Assembly: GCA_964007475.1 (NCBI GenBank) | Contig: OZ023273.1 | Coordinates: 12,661,922 to 12,725,921 of the forward strand | Source: Hybos culiciformis | Lineage: Eukaryota; Arthropoda; Insecta; Diptera; Hybotidae | DNA length: 64,000 nt | Direction: 5' to 3' | Shown: positions 46,181-64,000 of the stretch, one piece after another | Layout of the letters: each line of letters begins with the position of its first letter | Numbering within the stretch: the stretch's first letter is position 1 | Notes under the pieces: model-generated | The model's input: only the letters and a program-made list of their open reading frames with translations | Databases searched by the model: none | Told to the model about the DNA's origin: nothing | Made by a program: the position numbers and the translations under genes

Positions 46181-47658
46181 CTATCTTTCATTATTTTTAT
46201 TTTCTATAAATGTATTTTCATTTGAAACTGAGACTAAATTTCGATCTACATTTGATTTAAATTTAAATAGGATTGGTATTTCGTTTAAAACTGTATTCTC
46301 TTTTGCTAAAATTCTTATCCATGACAGTAATGAATCCTTTGAAGATGTACCAGTTGCACAAATCGCAAATATAGTGCCATCATCTTGTTCATGAACAGAC
46401 CTAATTCTTTTACTTAAACGTGATTCTTTAATTGGTGGCTGGCCTAAGATTGGTATATGAATTTGCCGAACATCTATAAAAATCAAATTAAAAAAAAATT
46501 AAGTTTAAAAATTATTTGGTTTCATAAGAATGCGGTTGTAAAAATGGTAATCAGATATGTAAGGTTTAAAAAGGTGAACTTTCATATTTCATATTGAATT
46601 TATAATTTTAATATTTTCTGTTTGAAAACGGTCATCGTTACCCTTATAAAACGTTATATCAATATTTATCTCTGTAATTTACCCGCAATGAAATGACGGC
46701 TCCATTTTCTTCGGAAAATTTTAGCTTAGATTAGCTTATTTAAAAAATCATTCAAATTAAAAAAAAAAACAAATTCATAGGTACCGTCATTATCCTCTGG
46801 TTCTTCTTTTACAAGCCATTTCGGATCAGGATCACCACGCAATATAAAGTAATTCACATTTTTTTCTCGTAACCATATCGTGAATGGTCCTTCGATGAAC
46901 AACGACTTATTTTTGTCATGTTGATCTAACAATTTATATTGTTCAGGACTTATACCACTCACTATCCAAGTCATATCTATTGCATCCTTTACATAATTTT
47001 CAACCTCAAATGTTTCTATTTTGGATAACAAATCAACGGTACACATTCTTTCTACAGCCATTTTTGCCAACTCTAAAGTATTATTTGGAACTGGATTTGG
47101 TAGAGGCCATGGAGATAAATTTTTGAATTTAGGCATCCAGTACATCATTCGCCAATATTTTCTAAGCGGGTGCCCTCGTCGACCGAACACATTTAAAAGC
47201 ATTGCTTCCATTTCATAATCAGGTATGACACCATTGTCTTCCATCTGTTCCAATAAATCAATGATGCATTGCTGCTGCTTGGGATAATGCATAAATTCAG
47301 CTTGAATAATATTAGTAGGAATAAATTTAACTTTTGGCATTACATTTATTAATGCCTTGTAGACGTCAATATCTTTGTGTACTCCAAATTCTTGCATATT
47401 CTTGAGCGCTGCATATATAAATTCAACATGGTTACGTCTGTGAACATCTCGTCCCTCGAATACTGTTAACATATCCAAATAAGCTTCTTTATCCTTTTTT
47501 TCGGCACTTTCAAATGGTGAACGAATAGCTGGCACTCTACTTTTTGAAGTTTCATCTTTTTTGTTAAAATTAAAAATTGATATTTTCAAAGTTCTAGTTT
47601 GGGCCCAAGTTAATTTTTCTCTCCTAAAAATTAAAGGAATAATTCGTATTTTAAACAT
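46181..47658 (-). CDS. ECSIT: ECSIT homologue, mitochondrial complex I assembly factor and Toll-pathway adaptor
   Basis: ECSIT is an evolutionarily conserved intermediate in Toll signalling and, in mitochondria, part of the complex I intermediate assembly complex. Two exons on the minus strand, 47658-46785 and 46473-46181, join in phase 1 across a 311 bp intron and give 388 residues. The donor (G|GTACCT) is weaker than usual, but the phases match. The first 35 or so residues are basic with almost no acidic residues, consistent with a mitochondrial targeting peptide. Family hallmarks visible are the YAALKNMQEFGVHKD and DVYKALINVMPK stretches, the GRRGHPLRKYWRMMYWMP block and, in exon 2, GTIFAICATGTSSKDSLLSW. 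The length is a little under that of the human protein. It is head to head with Skp2 and tail to tail with GTPBP2. Confidence 0.93.
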
Positions 47659-48496
47659 AATTACTTTGATTTTATAAATATTTTTTTCATTATATTAATT
47701 TTAAATAATTTTATTGGTTCAACTTTTGTTACATTTTTATTATGCGAATTTGCCGAATTTGACTATTGATTTTGACATAATAAATACAAAATCAAATAAT
47801 AATAATATACAAATCAGCTGATTCCAAATCAAAATATGAAATTACATTTTTTTTTCCCCTTAAAATGTCTACTTCACGAAGCCAAAGACAATATATAATA
47901 AGATAGGAAGCCTCTTGAAATAATTATTTTCATTTCACCAAACTACTTTGTAATAATTATAATTCGTTTACATTAGCGCGGCTTATTGAACACTTTCAAC
48001 TTGGGAGAGCGGCTAATTTAACTTTTTACTCCTTCAGAATGAAATCGGCCGCGCGATCTAAATTCATTTGGCCGGCGCGGACTTATTTTCATCCTCGATT
48101 TTGAACGATACTCGCGCTAACGCGACTAACGTCGCGCTAACGTCGACTTGTAATTATCATAGTTTACTTTACTTCACATAGTCACATCATTTCACTTTTT
48201 TATATTTAATTTCAAAACCATCAACCATCCCTTAAAAGTTTACCACCAAAAAAACAAAAATAACTTGTTGCCATTTCGATCTTCACTATTTTCTCCTCCA
48301 ACCAAAACACACTATTGCAGATTGCAGCAGCAATTTATTCTATCTTTCAAAATTTTTTTTATGATGAATGATCAATCAAATCGAATTGGCAACGGAATTA
48401 AATAATAACATCTAATTAAAATTTTAATCACTTGATTAAATACGAAGAAAAAACTGTTCTTTTTTTTTGTAGATGTTCTTTTTTATTTGAAAAAGA
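47659..48496. promoter_or_regulatory. Shared ECSIT/Skp2 divergent promoter region with a CpG-rich patch
   Basis: The start codons of ECSIT (-) and Skp2 (+) are 838 bp apart and point away from each other, so both promoters must lie here unless untranslated exons exist elsewhere. Positions 47974-48147 stand out for GC and CpG content in otherwise AT-rich DNA. They contain TTAGCGCGG, CGGCCGCGCG, GGCCGGCGCGG and a small array of GCGCTAACG/CGACTAACG words. TTAGCGCG stands at one edge and its reverse complement near the other, so a small mobile element is also possible. Confidence 0.55.
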
Positions 48497-51400
48497 ATGA
48501 ATAATAAAAGAAAAATAAAATCAAAAGAAAATGATGAAAATTGTTGTCCAACAAATCAAAAGTAAGAAAAAAATTTACTTTTTAAACTTTTTTTTTGAGG
48601 GGAAGTTATTTCCACAAGATTGAATTTTTTTTGTCATGTCAACATCCCACCTTCACATTCACAGTAAACAAACAAAAAAAAAAAACGCGCAAAAATGTCA
48701 ATTTTGTGTGTCAGAAATTAATGCAATCTTTTTTTTTTTGGGGAAATTTACTTCAAATTCATACAAAATTCTCTTCTTTAATTAAGCAGAAAAAATAATT
48801 TATAAATTGAAAAAAAATATATAAAATTAAAAATGTGTAGTAGTTTTGTATTTAATTAACAAAAAAAAAATATTTTTATTGTAATTAAATAGAAAAAAAA
48901 AAATAATAAGGGAAAGCTTCAAAAAAAAACGATTTGAGGAGATTTGTTTCGTCGTACAAAAAGAAAAGCGGACAACCGGACAAGGCAAGCAGTAATAAAT
49001 AGTTTCGAAAGTTTTTTTTGTTGGTTTTTTTGGTTGCATGATTGATTGCAAGAATTTGGATGAAATTTTTTTTATAAATATATTTTAATTACTTTTTATG
49101 TTCGTGGTGGAATGATTATTTAGGCCAGAGATGACGTATATAAATATTTGAAAACATTTCATTACTTTTCAGTTTAATAGGTAGGTGGGTACCTAACCTA
49201 CCTAATCCAAATTTATTTTCAGGGTTTTACTTATGGTACTAATATTCTACAATGTATCTAACCAAATCCAACCATTTTTTTAAATGTATTTTAAATAATA
49301 GATTTTTGATTTTTTCCTATTTTTTTTTTAGGAAACGCTTGAAAATCTCCAAAAATTGGAAATTATCTGAAGCTTTCGAATTCGTAGAAAATAATAAGGC
49401 TGTGTCAGATTTAGAGTCATTACAACACATGGGTATTGACATGCTGGAATCTGACGAAACTTCATCATCGTCAGTCCAGTCTTTAATAAATCCAGGTGGC
49501 ATCTTGGAGAGTACTGAAAATGAAATAACACCAAGCTTAACAATACCCGCACATTATCATCATCATCAATATCATCAGCACGATTTTAATGACAACAATT
49601 CTTTGAATCAAACTTTAGAAACAGACCATGGACAGCTTGGTGCTGATGATTTGTCTTTGAAATGTCAATTGGGAAAAACTTTTAACAATAACAAAATTGA
49701 TTTATATTCTGCCGATTCTAAGTATTTGGTACGGAAAAAAATGTTAATTGGAGAACATCAAAATTACAAAAATCGCAGTCCATTAGCAACTGTCATTTGC
49801 AACAATAATAATAACGTAAATATAAATCAGCGTACATCAACAATTACGTCTGGTTCAATGGCTAACGTTATCACCACAATAACACACTTGGAAACAATAC
49901 CACCGCCAACAACATCAACACCCTTGTCTTCTGCATTTCCATCTACTTCAGTATATTTGGATCAACATAATGCTATTATGCGTAAGCAAATTTTGATACC
50001 AGACGAGAATTTTTTCCTATACCGCAATACAGATAAAGCTAACTCTGGTGAACTGAGAGAAAATCCATTTAATAAACTTTCCGATGAAATAACTTTGCAA
50101 ATATTTAAATGGCTACCGAAAAAAACGTTAGTTCGATGCAGTTTTGTGTGCAGAAAATTCAATCAATTAGCACAAGATGAATCTTTATGGACTCGTTTAG
50201 ATTTAGGGGGACGAACATTACGTTCTGGTGCTTTAGGTGATATTATATCTAGAGGAGTCGTTGTTTTAAGATTAGCTCAAGCAGAGGTAATTATGTTATA
50301 TTTAATTACCAAAAACAAAATTTTCAACCCCTTATTTTTAAAACAATATTGAAATACTCTTAACATGAATTTTAAAGTTAAATAAATCTCATGATCAAGT
50401 TGTCAGTCCTACATTTATTTTACTTAATTAAAATAATTTCAGATTGCTGATCCCGTTTTTGATCCGGAACGCTTACAATTATGTCCAGAATATCAAACAA
50501 AATTACAGTATTTAGATATAAGTATGGCAGTGATTACTAAAAGTTCTTTGCGAGACTTATTATCCAAATGCAATTCATTAAAAAAATTAAGTTTAGAGCA
50601 TGTACCACTGAATGACAAAATATGTGATGAAATTGCAAAAAATACTAATTTAGAATCATTAAATTTAACAATGTGTGAAGGCATTGAACAATGGAGTATA
50701 AAGAAAATGATGAAATCATTACAGCAACTTCAAAGTTTAAATATTTCATGGACATTTTTAAATGTTGAAGCGATCTCATCATTAGTTGAAAGTTTAACAC
50801 CGAATTTATTGCGCTTAAATTTATCAGGCTGCCGAAAAAATATATTTGACTCTCGTAATTAATTATTTCATATGTAGAAAATAAAAACTGAATTAAATTT
50901 ATTTTTCTTTCAATTTTAGATATTACAACTTTAACAAAACGATGTTCGGGCTTATTAGAGCTAGATTTGTCAGATTGTACGGGCTTAACATCAAACGCTG
51001 TATTAATAGTTTGCAAATTTAAAGATTTAAATTATTTATCATTATCTCGATGTTACGGCATTTCGGCATCCTGTTATGTGTAAGTACAAACAGTAAGCTT
51101 AGTTGCTTTTTAATTTCTATATCTGTTGAAGATATACCTTGTTGATAAAATAAATTAAGGTAAGGAAACATTTATTAGAGTGTACCTTGGATGGAATGTA
51201 CATATAAAATAATTTTCACTTATCTACATTATTTTCATGATTTGCAGACACTTTTCTAAACCTTATTTTCAGCCTTAGAGTCAATAAAAGTTTTCAGGTT
51301 CTGATAGTATTTTCTATTAATGATCTGAAATTTGAAGCTTAAATGAATATAAATGAAAAGAAAGTTTTGAATCAAAATCAAAACTAAGTTTGTAAAGATT

Positions 51401-51868
51401 GAATTAATTAGAAACATCTTATTACAGTTTGAAGACTAAAACAATGTTGCGAGGGGTATGATTTAAAAAAAGTTAAATAAAAATTAATCAAAATCTGTTC
51501 ACATGTTCATAACATTTAAACGTATATTCAAGTTTTTGCTTTAATTTTTTAATTCTAAAATAATAAACTATGGGTTTTAATGCTTTCACTTTGTTTTATT
51601 GTTTCAATTAGTTTATTTATTTATCTGTTGAATTTTATTGAATTTAAAATTATTAAATTTTTTTTTGATTTTTCGGAATAGTGAATTGAATAAATTGCCG
51701 TCATTGTCCTACTTAGATGTTTTTGGAATTTTATCAGATTCAGCATTACAAATGGTTCAGAATACTTTTCCCAGTTTGGGCATAAATAAATTTATTCATA
51801 GTTGTGTAGCCCGTCCGACAGTTGGAACAAGGCGAACATCAATATGGGGATTAAGAACCAGAGATTAA
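48497..51868 (+). CDS. Skp2: Skp2, F-box and leucine-rich-repeat subunit of SCF ubiquitin ligase
   Basis: Skp2 recruits substrates, classically the p27/Dacapo type of CDK inhibitor, to the SCF E3 ligase in the nucleus. Five exons join in frame: 48497-48561, 49332-50286, 50443-50854, 50920-51079 and 51682-51868, giving 592 residues. Exon 1 is only 65 bp; I chose it because its ATG frame ends AA before GTAAGA and completes a lysine codon with exon 2, giving basic KKRLK, comparable to RKRLK of vertebrate SKP2. The F-box spans residues 267-308 (NPFNKLSDEITLQIFKWLPK to DESLW). LRR segments follow, such as LEHVPLND, LNLTMCEG and LELDLSDCTGL. The end, VARPTVGTRRTSIWG, matches the family C terminus. 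Residues about 80-250 are a variable linker with a His-rich patch. It is longer than the human protein because of this linker. Confidence 0.93.
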
Positions 51869-51933
51869 TAATTTTTAATTCATAATAATGCATTTTCAAT
51901 AGTATTTTTTTTTTTTTCACCCTGTTAAAAAAA

Positions 51934-51939
51934 AATAAA
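51934..51939 (+). terminator. Candidate Skp2 polyadenylation signal
   Basis: AATAAA lies 66 bp after the Skp2 stop codon, following a T-rich tract. Its position fits a 3' end. Confidence 0.5.
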
Positions 51940-53803
51940 AGAATCATAAATGTATTAGTTTATTATTATAATTGTAAATAAAAAATAAAAACTTAACTAT
52001 TACGTCAAACTAATTTTTTTTTTGGATCAAATCGGCCTAATATTTCAATTATATTATTTAAAGTAAAAGTAAACTGGAAATAGTAGGAGCAAATGCTTGT
52101 TTTTTTATTTTTTCATTTCTATTGATTTGGGAAAGATGTGATTGAATTTATGAATCAATTGTTCAAATAAAGATGTTGATTTGATATTCAGTCTTGAGTA
52201 TAGCCCAAGGGCTCTTGAACTTTTTCTCCACGAAAATGTTGAATTTTAATCGAGTATAGAATTCGTGCGTATTCTGGCTAAAGTTGTCGAAATTAAGTCA
52301 CAGTACCAAAGCTGGTTTTTATACAAGTGTGAAATGAACTAACATAAAATAATTTGTTTTGGTCAGGACATCGAAATTCAGAATTTTCTTCCAGTTCATC
52401 ATTTTTCATTAAAAACAAGTTCCGACGTTAGACTGAATCCTTGGACAATAGCTACTATCTACATGTAGCCGTAAATACATTAATATTCATCGAAATTCGT
52501 TTTCAGCCCTCACTTCGGTCCAAAAAGGCTTACAATTTGGGGGTTAACATTTTTAATCATATAGCACTGATATAAAAATTAGCTTTAGCAGTGTGACATA
52601 AGTGACCTCTAAATTTTTACCACTTTTCCGATTTTAGATGTTCATAACTATCAGGTGTCCGTTACCTTCAATCTATTCTTTTCTCTAATCAATTTAAACA
52701 AATAATTTTATTGGAGGAGTGGCGTCAAAATCACATTCATATGTTCCTAGACATTAAAAAAAATTAATTTATTTTCCATTAATCATTATAATTAGTTTAA
52801 ATTTTTCTCAAAAAATAAAAATAATTTACAATGTTTATTTTATTTATGATTTATTTATGCTTTCCATACAATTTATATTTTATTTACAAATTTTTTAATT
52901 AAAATAAAGTATTGAAAATATTTTAAATGCATTTTATAATATAATAAAAGTTAAAAAAAAATTATTTCAAAATTGTTTTAGTAATCAATTATAAAATTGT
53001 GAGACTTTAATATACAAAGTTTAAAATCAAGTTCATAACTAGTTCTATAATATTATTTCTTTTCTCAGGGTTTAGGTAAATGTAATGGAATTTTAAAAGT
53101 GGGTATATCCGGGTTATTTGATTCCAGAATTTCAATATTAATGAAATTAAATACATTATGAAAACAAATTTTCCCAATTAAATCCCATTTTATAAATATC
53201 ACTGGTATCGCTTTGTTAATTCGTAAACGAAAATTTATTTTCAACATATTAACATTCAACATTTTTTTTTTCAAAGCTATATTTATAAACAAATTTTAAT
53301 ATTTTCCGCTAGGTACTTCAGAAGGTAAAATAAATCTAATTATCAAAATTAATATTTTAAACTTCTTTCATGACAAAAAAACTGTACGGTAAAAACATCT
53401 AACTAGGACATTGGGTGTAATTAAAAAAAAAACATTTTTATTTAATAAATAGTAACACTAGTATTTGGTATGTACATTGTACATATATTTAAATGTTTAT
53501 TGGTCTTATTTACCAAGAACAATTTATTTTTCTTTAATCTTATTTTTCACATTTACATACATCTAAATTTTTTTTTTTTAATAAAGACCCACAATTAAAA
53601 ATTGGATTGATTAAATTCATTTTGTACACTTTTTGTTTAAAAAAGTTTTCAACTTATATAGTGAAACATGTTACAGAAGCCTATCTAAATTTTTTTTTCT
53701 TTTAAAAGCTAAAGAGTAATTTAATGAAAAAAACTTCTTAAACCAAAAATAATAGGAGGTAAATGATGATAATAAATATATAAATATATAATATATATGA
53801 TGG
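51940..53803. other. Intergenic stretch between Skp2 and the duplicated block
   Basis: The part around 52180-52720 has a more even base composition than its surroundings and may be an old repeat, but I cannot name it. A 75-residue minus-strand frame at 53292-53065 ends in PTFKIPLHLPKP; it has no recognisable domain and I do not call it a gene. Confidence 0.5.
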
Positions 53804-56233
53804 AAGAAACAACTCAAAATTTAAAGGTTTTGAGTTGTATTAAACGCCAATACTTTGTTTATTTTTCCTAATACTTACTTTTATTAGGTCTGGAAGAAAA
53901 ACGTTCTAGATTTCATTCGTCAGATAGGAAATAAAGTAAGCCGCTCGACTTATTTTCCATTCCAATCGAGTGAAAATAGAAATCATCAAAATACTATTTC
54001 AGGACAGGATTTTCGAACTATTTTACTAACTATCGAATTGAAATACGTAATAATCGTCCTGCAATATCAAATATACATTTATACATTTACACATACATGA
54101 ATAAATAAATTTATATTATTTATGATTACACTAATTTAGGGGATAAATATAAGGCTTGCTTTGAAAGGGATGCCTTCTTTTGCAAATAAGCTTAATTTTT
54201 TTAATTTTTTACATCTCGTGTTGCAAATTTGAAATGTCCATAACCAATAAAATATTTTTAAAACTTCACCCTTAAAGGGTTAAAATGGAAAGGTCTATAA
54301 TTGTTTATTATCTATGAATGCAACTTCAAATTTCGCACTGACGATCTTTTCGTGAATTAAGAATTGTATCCTTAGAACTTAGAGAGTTAAGGCTGTGCGC
54401 TGTTAGATGAAAAATTATTCAATATTTATTTTTTATTTATTATTTTATATATGTATACGTAAATGTATAAATAAATCTAAATCATTGTGAAAATAAATAT
54501 TTTTTTGATAAAGTATTTACTTTTATTGTTACAATCATAGCAATATATATAACTCGATCCGTCCTTGTAAATTAAATTATATTGATCAATATTTTTGATC
54601 AACTTCAGTATTATTCCTTCAATAATATTGACCATGTAAAATAAGTTTATCACGTCAAACTCATCTTTCGTTATGAGTTTAGTTTAAATAATATTTTTCT
54701 AAGCCTAGATAGAGTATCTTTGATTAATTAAAATTAAATTAAAAAATTGTATTAATAAAAACGTATCTATTACATTTTTTTATAAGCATTTTTTTTATTC
54801 AATAAATATAGTTTTAAAAAGAAAAACAAATGAACAAAATTCATTTGTCATCTGGTGTGTAATTTAACAATTCAAATTACGGAAAATAATATATTAGGTA
54901 TATAAAAACTAAAATAAATATGTAATTGTACATAATTATTAAACAAAGAGATTTGACAAATATTCAAGGCAATCCCTAAATTCATCACGATTATTTATAT
55001 TATAGAACTTTCTATCTATGTAATTCTTTTTTCATAAAGAAAATATACAAAAAGAAGCCTTTTTTAAGATATTATTAAATTATTTTATGGCAGTAAAATT
55101 TGGCACGTGTGGCCAATTTTAATATATTTAATGTTTCTGATGGGAAAGACCTTGGCTTTGAACTTCAATGCAGGATTTATCCTTAAGTATGATATTTAAA
55201 AAAAAAAGTTTCACTTAATTTGTTCGAACTGTTATATTTTACAAAAATCTTTTATTTGGTTTTAAATTATTTGAAATGATGACAATTCAATTTTGGTGTT
55301 AATTTTTTACAAATTTTTAACCAACTTTGTTTTCTATTATTTTTATTATTTCTAAAATTTTCTTCTTTTCAAGTTTTGTAAGTGAAGCAATTAAAATCGT
55401 ACTATTACTAGTCCTGCATTTTAAGTTCTTACAATTTTTTTATATAATTTTTATGAAGTTTATAAATAAATAATTAAATTATACATGCATTTTTTTTAAT
55501 GTGATGTTCGAAATAAATCTCATTAATGCACCATTATTAATACATATACATATTAAAATTATTATAAAGAGCTCACCATTTTTGAAAAAGACGAAGAATG
55601 GATTCAAAAATATTCCTTGAAGAACTTTTTTTTATAGTTCAATTTAAATAATTTATCTACAAAAAAAATTGATTGATTTCATTCAAACCATGGGCCAGAT
55701 CTAATGTCATTATATAATAATTATTTCGAACTCATATAATATATACTTTTATTTCAAACACCACTTAATTTTTCCTGATATAAATTTGTATTTGTGTTAT
55801 AAATATTTTAAATAAAAAATTTATTTTTTTATGGAAGTGTTATTAAAATTTTAATAAAATAATTATGTGTATCAGCGATTTAATTTTTCTTACAATTACA
55901 TACATATTTTATAAACTTTATAATATTTACAATATTTCTTTCCTAAACTTTCAATATAGTATGAGATAAATTTCGAAAAAAGAATTTCTTTAGCATAAAA
56001 CTTTTAAAAATATTGAAATTTTTAATCTAAAATTACAATATTTTCTAATTTCTATCGTTTTAAGAATTTCTCCTTATTTAAACTAAATACGGAAAGACAG
56101 AAGCGATAAATTTCTTTTTAATAATTTATTTTGGGACCGCGATTCTAAAAATTCATTACTACTATTATCTTCTATAGAAAATTCCTTTAATTGCATGACT
56201 TCTGGTAATAAATGTCCTATGTGACTGGGTGAA
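53804..56233. repeat. First copy of a 2430 bp block duplicated across a sequence gap (assembly artefact)
   Basis: This block matches 56434-58863 wherever I compared them, at a constant offset of 2630, and has the same length. It ends exactly where the run of Ns begins. It includes 151 bp of the last exon of the TASK channel gene (56233-56083). It most likely represents the end of one contig that overlaps the start of the next. Confidence 0.93.
56083..56233 (-). pseudogene. Partial, artefactual copy of the TASK last exon
   Basis: On the minus strand this encodes the channel C terminus from the SPSHIGHLLPEV region to the stop codon, identical to 58863-58713. The exon start and its splice acceptor are missing because the Ns begin at 56234. 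It is probably not a real extra exon or pseudogene but the same exon counted twice by the assembly. Confidence 0.85.
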
Positions 56234-56433
56234 NNNNNNNNNNNNNNNNNNNNNNNNNNNNNNNNNNNNNNNNNNNNNNNNNNNNNNNNNNNNNNNNNNN
56301 NNNNNNNNNNNNNNNNNNNNNNNNNNNNNNNNNNNNNNNNNNNNNNNNNNNNNNNNNNNNNNNNNNNNNNNNNNNNNNNNNNNNNNNNNNNNNNNNNNNN
56401 NNNNNNNNNNNNNNNNNNNNNNNNNNNNNNNNN
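56234..56433. other. Assembly gap of exactly 200 N
   Basis: Two hundred consecutive Ns, a conventional fixed scaffold-gap size and not a measured distance. It is flanked on both sides by the same 2430 bp sequence. Confidence 0.99.
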
Positions 56434-58449
56434 AAGAAACAACTCAAAATTTAAAGGTTTTGAGTTGTATTAAACGCCAATACTTTGTTTATTTTTCCTA
56501 ATACTTACTTTTATTAGGTCTGGAAGAAAAACGTTCTAGATTTCATTCGTCAGATAGGAAATAAAGTAAGCCGCTCGACTTATTTTCCATTCCAATCGAG
56601 TGAAAATAGAAATCATCAAAATACTATTTCAGGACAGGATTTTCGAACTATTTTACTAACTATCGAATTGAAATACGTAATAATCGTCCTGCAATATCAA
56701 ATATACATTTATACATTTACACATACATGAATAAATAAATTTATATTATTTATGATTACACTAATTTAGGGGATAAATATAAGGCTTGCTTTGAAAGGGA
56801 TGCCTTCTTTTGCAAATAAGCTTAATTTTTTTAATTTTTTACATCTCGTGTTGCAAATTTGAAATGTCCATAACCAATAAAATATTTTTAAAACTTCACC
56901 CTTAAAGGGTTAAAATGGAAAGGTCTATAATTGTTTATTATCTATGAATGCAACTTCAAATTTCGCACTGACGATCTTTTCGTGAATTAAGAATTGTATC
57001 CTTAGAACTTAGAGAGTTAAGGCTGTGCGCTGTTAGATGAAAAATTATTCAATATTTATTTTTTATTTATTATTTTATATATGTATACGTAAATGTATAA
57101 ATAAATCTAAATCATTGTGAAAATAAATATTTTTTTGATAAAGTATTTACTTTTATTGTTACAATCATAGCAATATATATAACTCGATCCGTCCTTGTAA
57201 ATTAAATTATATTGATCAATATTTTTGATCAACTTCAGTATTATTCCTTCAATAATATTGACCATGTAAAATAAGTTTATCACGTCAAACTCATCTTTCG
57301 TTATGAGTTTAGTTTAAATAATATTTTTCTAAGCCTAGATAGAGTATCTTTGATTAATTAAAATTAAATTAAAAAATTGTATTAATAAAAACGTATCTAT
57401 TACATTTTTTTATAAGCATTTTTTTTATTCAATAAATATAGTTTTAAAAAGAAAAACAAATGAACAAAATTCATTTGTCATCTGGTGTGTAATTTAACAA
57501 TTCAAATTACGGAAAATAATATATTAGGTATATAAAAACTAAAATAAATATGTAATTGTACATAATTATTAAACAAAGAGATTTGACAAATATTCAAGGC
57601 AATCCCTAAATTCATCACGATTATTTATATTATAGAACTTTCTATCTATGTAATTCTTTTTTCATAAAGAAAATATACAAAAAGAAGCCTTTTTTAAGAT
57701 ATTATTAAATTATTTTATGGCAGTAAAATTTGGCACGTGTGGCCAATTTTAATATATTTAATGTTTCTGATGGGAAAGACCTTGGCTTTGAACTTCAATG
57801 CAGGATTTATCCTTAAGTATGATATTTAAAAAAAAAAGTTTCACTTAATTTGTTCGAACTGTTATATTTTACAAAAATCTTTTATTTGGTTTTAAATTAT
57901 TTGAAATGATGACAATTCAATTTTGGTGTTAATTTTTTACAAATTTTTAACCAACTTTGTTTTCTATTATTTTTATTATTTCTAAAATTTTCTTCTTTTC
58001 AAGTTTTGTAAGTGAAGCAATTAAAATCGTACTATTACTAGTCCTGCATTTTAAGTTCTTACAATTTTTTTATATAATTTTTATGAAGTTTATAAATAAA
58101 TAATTAAATTATACATGCATTTTTTTTAATGTGATGTTCGAAATAAATCTCATTAATGCACCATTATTAATACATATACATATTAAAATTATTATAAAGA
58201 GCTCACCATTTTTGAAAAAGACGAAGAATGGATTCAAAAATATTCCTTGAAGAACTTTTTTTTATAGTTCAATTTAAATAATTTATCTACAAAAAAAATT
58301 GATTGATTTCATTCAAACCATGGGCCAGATCTAATGTCATTATATAATAATTATTTCGAACTCATATAATATATACTTTTATTTCAAACACCACTTAATT
58401 TTTCCTGATATAAATTTGTATTTGTGTTATAAATATTTTAAATAAAAAA

Positions 58450-58455
58450 TTTATT
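58450..58455 (-). terminator. Candidate TASK polyadenylation signal
   Basis: On the minus strand AATAAA occurs about 258 bp after the stop codon. The same hexamer is duplicated at 55820-55825 by the assembly artefact. Weak, position-based evidence. Confidence 0.35.
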
Positions 58456-58712
58456 TTTTTATGGAAGTGTTATTAAAATTTTAATAAAATAATTATGTGT
58501 ATCAGCGATTTAATTTTTCTTACAATTACATACATATTTTATAAACTTTATAATATTTACAATATTTCTTTCCTAAACTTTCAATATAGTATGAGATAAA
58601 TTTCGAAAAAAGAATTTCTTTAGCATAAAACTTTTAAAAATATTGAAATTTTTAATCTAAAATTACAATATTTTCTAATTTCTATCGTTTTAAGAATTTC
58701 TCCTTATTTAAA

Positions 58713-64000
<5,288 letters not shown>

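Noticed and set aside
53065..53292. 75-residue minus-strand frame ending in PTFKIPLHLPKP as a possible exon
   Set aside because: No family resemblance, no splice context I could tie to a gene, and such lengths arise by chance here.

Overview
This is a very AT-rich animal nuclear sequence. Spliced genes with GT-AG introns, insect-type orthologues (a Task6-like K+ channel, Skp2, ECSIT, GTPBP2 and a beta-tubulin), hAT elements and a CR1/Jockey-type retrotransposon all point to an insect. The channel protein resembles fly Task6, but the order is not settled by this window. Nothing looks bacterial or viral.

Layout. From 1 to 24813 (+) lies the 3' part of a divergent beta-tubulin gene. Its codons 175 to the end are spread over four exons, one intron is about 20 kb, and that intron holds DNA transposons, including one hAT element inserted inside another. 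From 24814 to about 38235 there is no recognisable gene. The stretch holds a 1.1 kb hAT-like element with G-run ends, a long hairpin repeat, a seven-copy minisatellite, a degenerate hAT-like element and a 150 bp palindromic MITE. From about 38236 to 43290 (-) is a nearly intact CR1/Jockey-superfamily non-LTR retrotransposon with both ORFs open; its 5' end lies about 350 bp upstream of the GTPBP2 start codon.

From 43640 to 51868 is a compact cluster of three genes: GTPBP2 (+, ribosome-rescue GTPase family), ECSIT (-, mitochondrial complex I assembly and Toll signalling) and Skp2 (+, F-box/LRR substrate receptor of SCF ubiquitin ligase). GTPBP2 and ECSIT converge tail to tail. ECSIT and Skp2 diverge from an 838 bp spacer that contains an unusually CpG-rich patch. 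From 58713 to 63869 (-) is a seven-exon TASK-type two-pore K+ channel whose pH-sensor histidine and X-gate motif can be read directly. These genes have unrelated jobs; the arrangement gives shared promoter or terminator space, not a pathway.

Assembly warning: 53804-56233 and 56434-58863 have the same length (2430 bp), match wherever compared, and flank exactly 200 Ns. This is almost certainly one stretch represented twice where two contig ends overlapped, and the duplication boundary cuts the last exon of the channel gene. I found no convincing undescribed molecular system. The most unusual items are the nested hAT insertion, the hairpin and minisatellite tract, the substituted M-loop of the tubulin, and the retrotransposon's missing ORF2 start codon.
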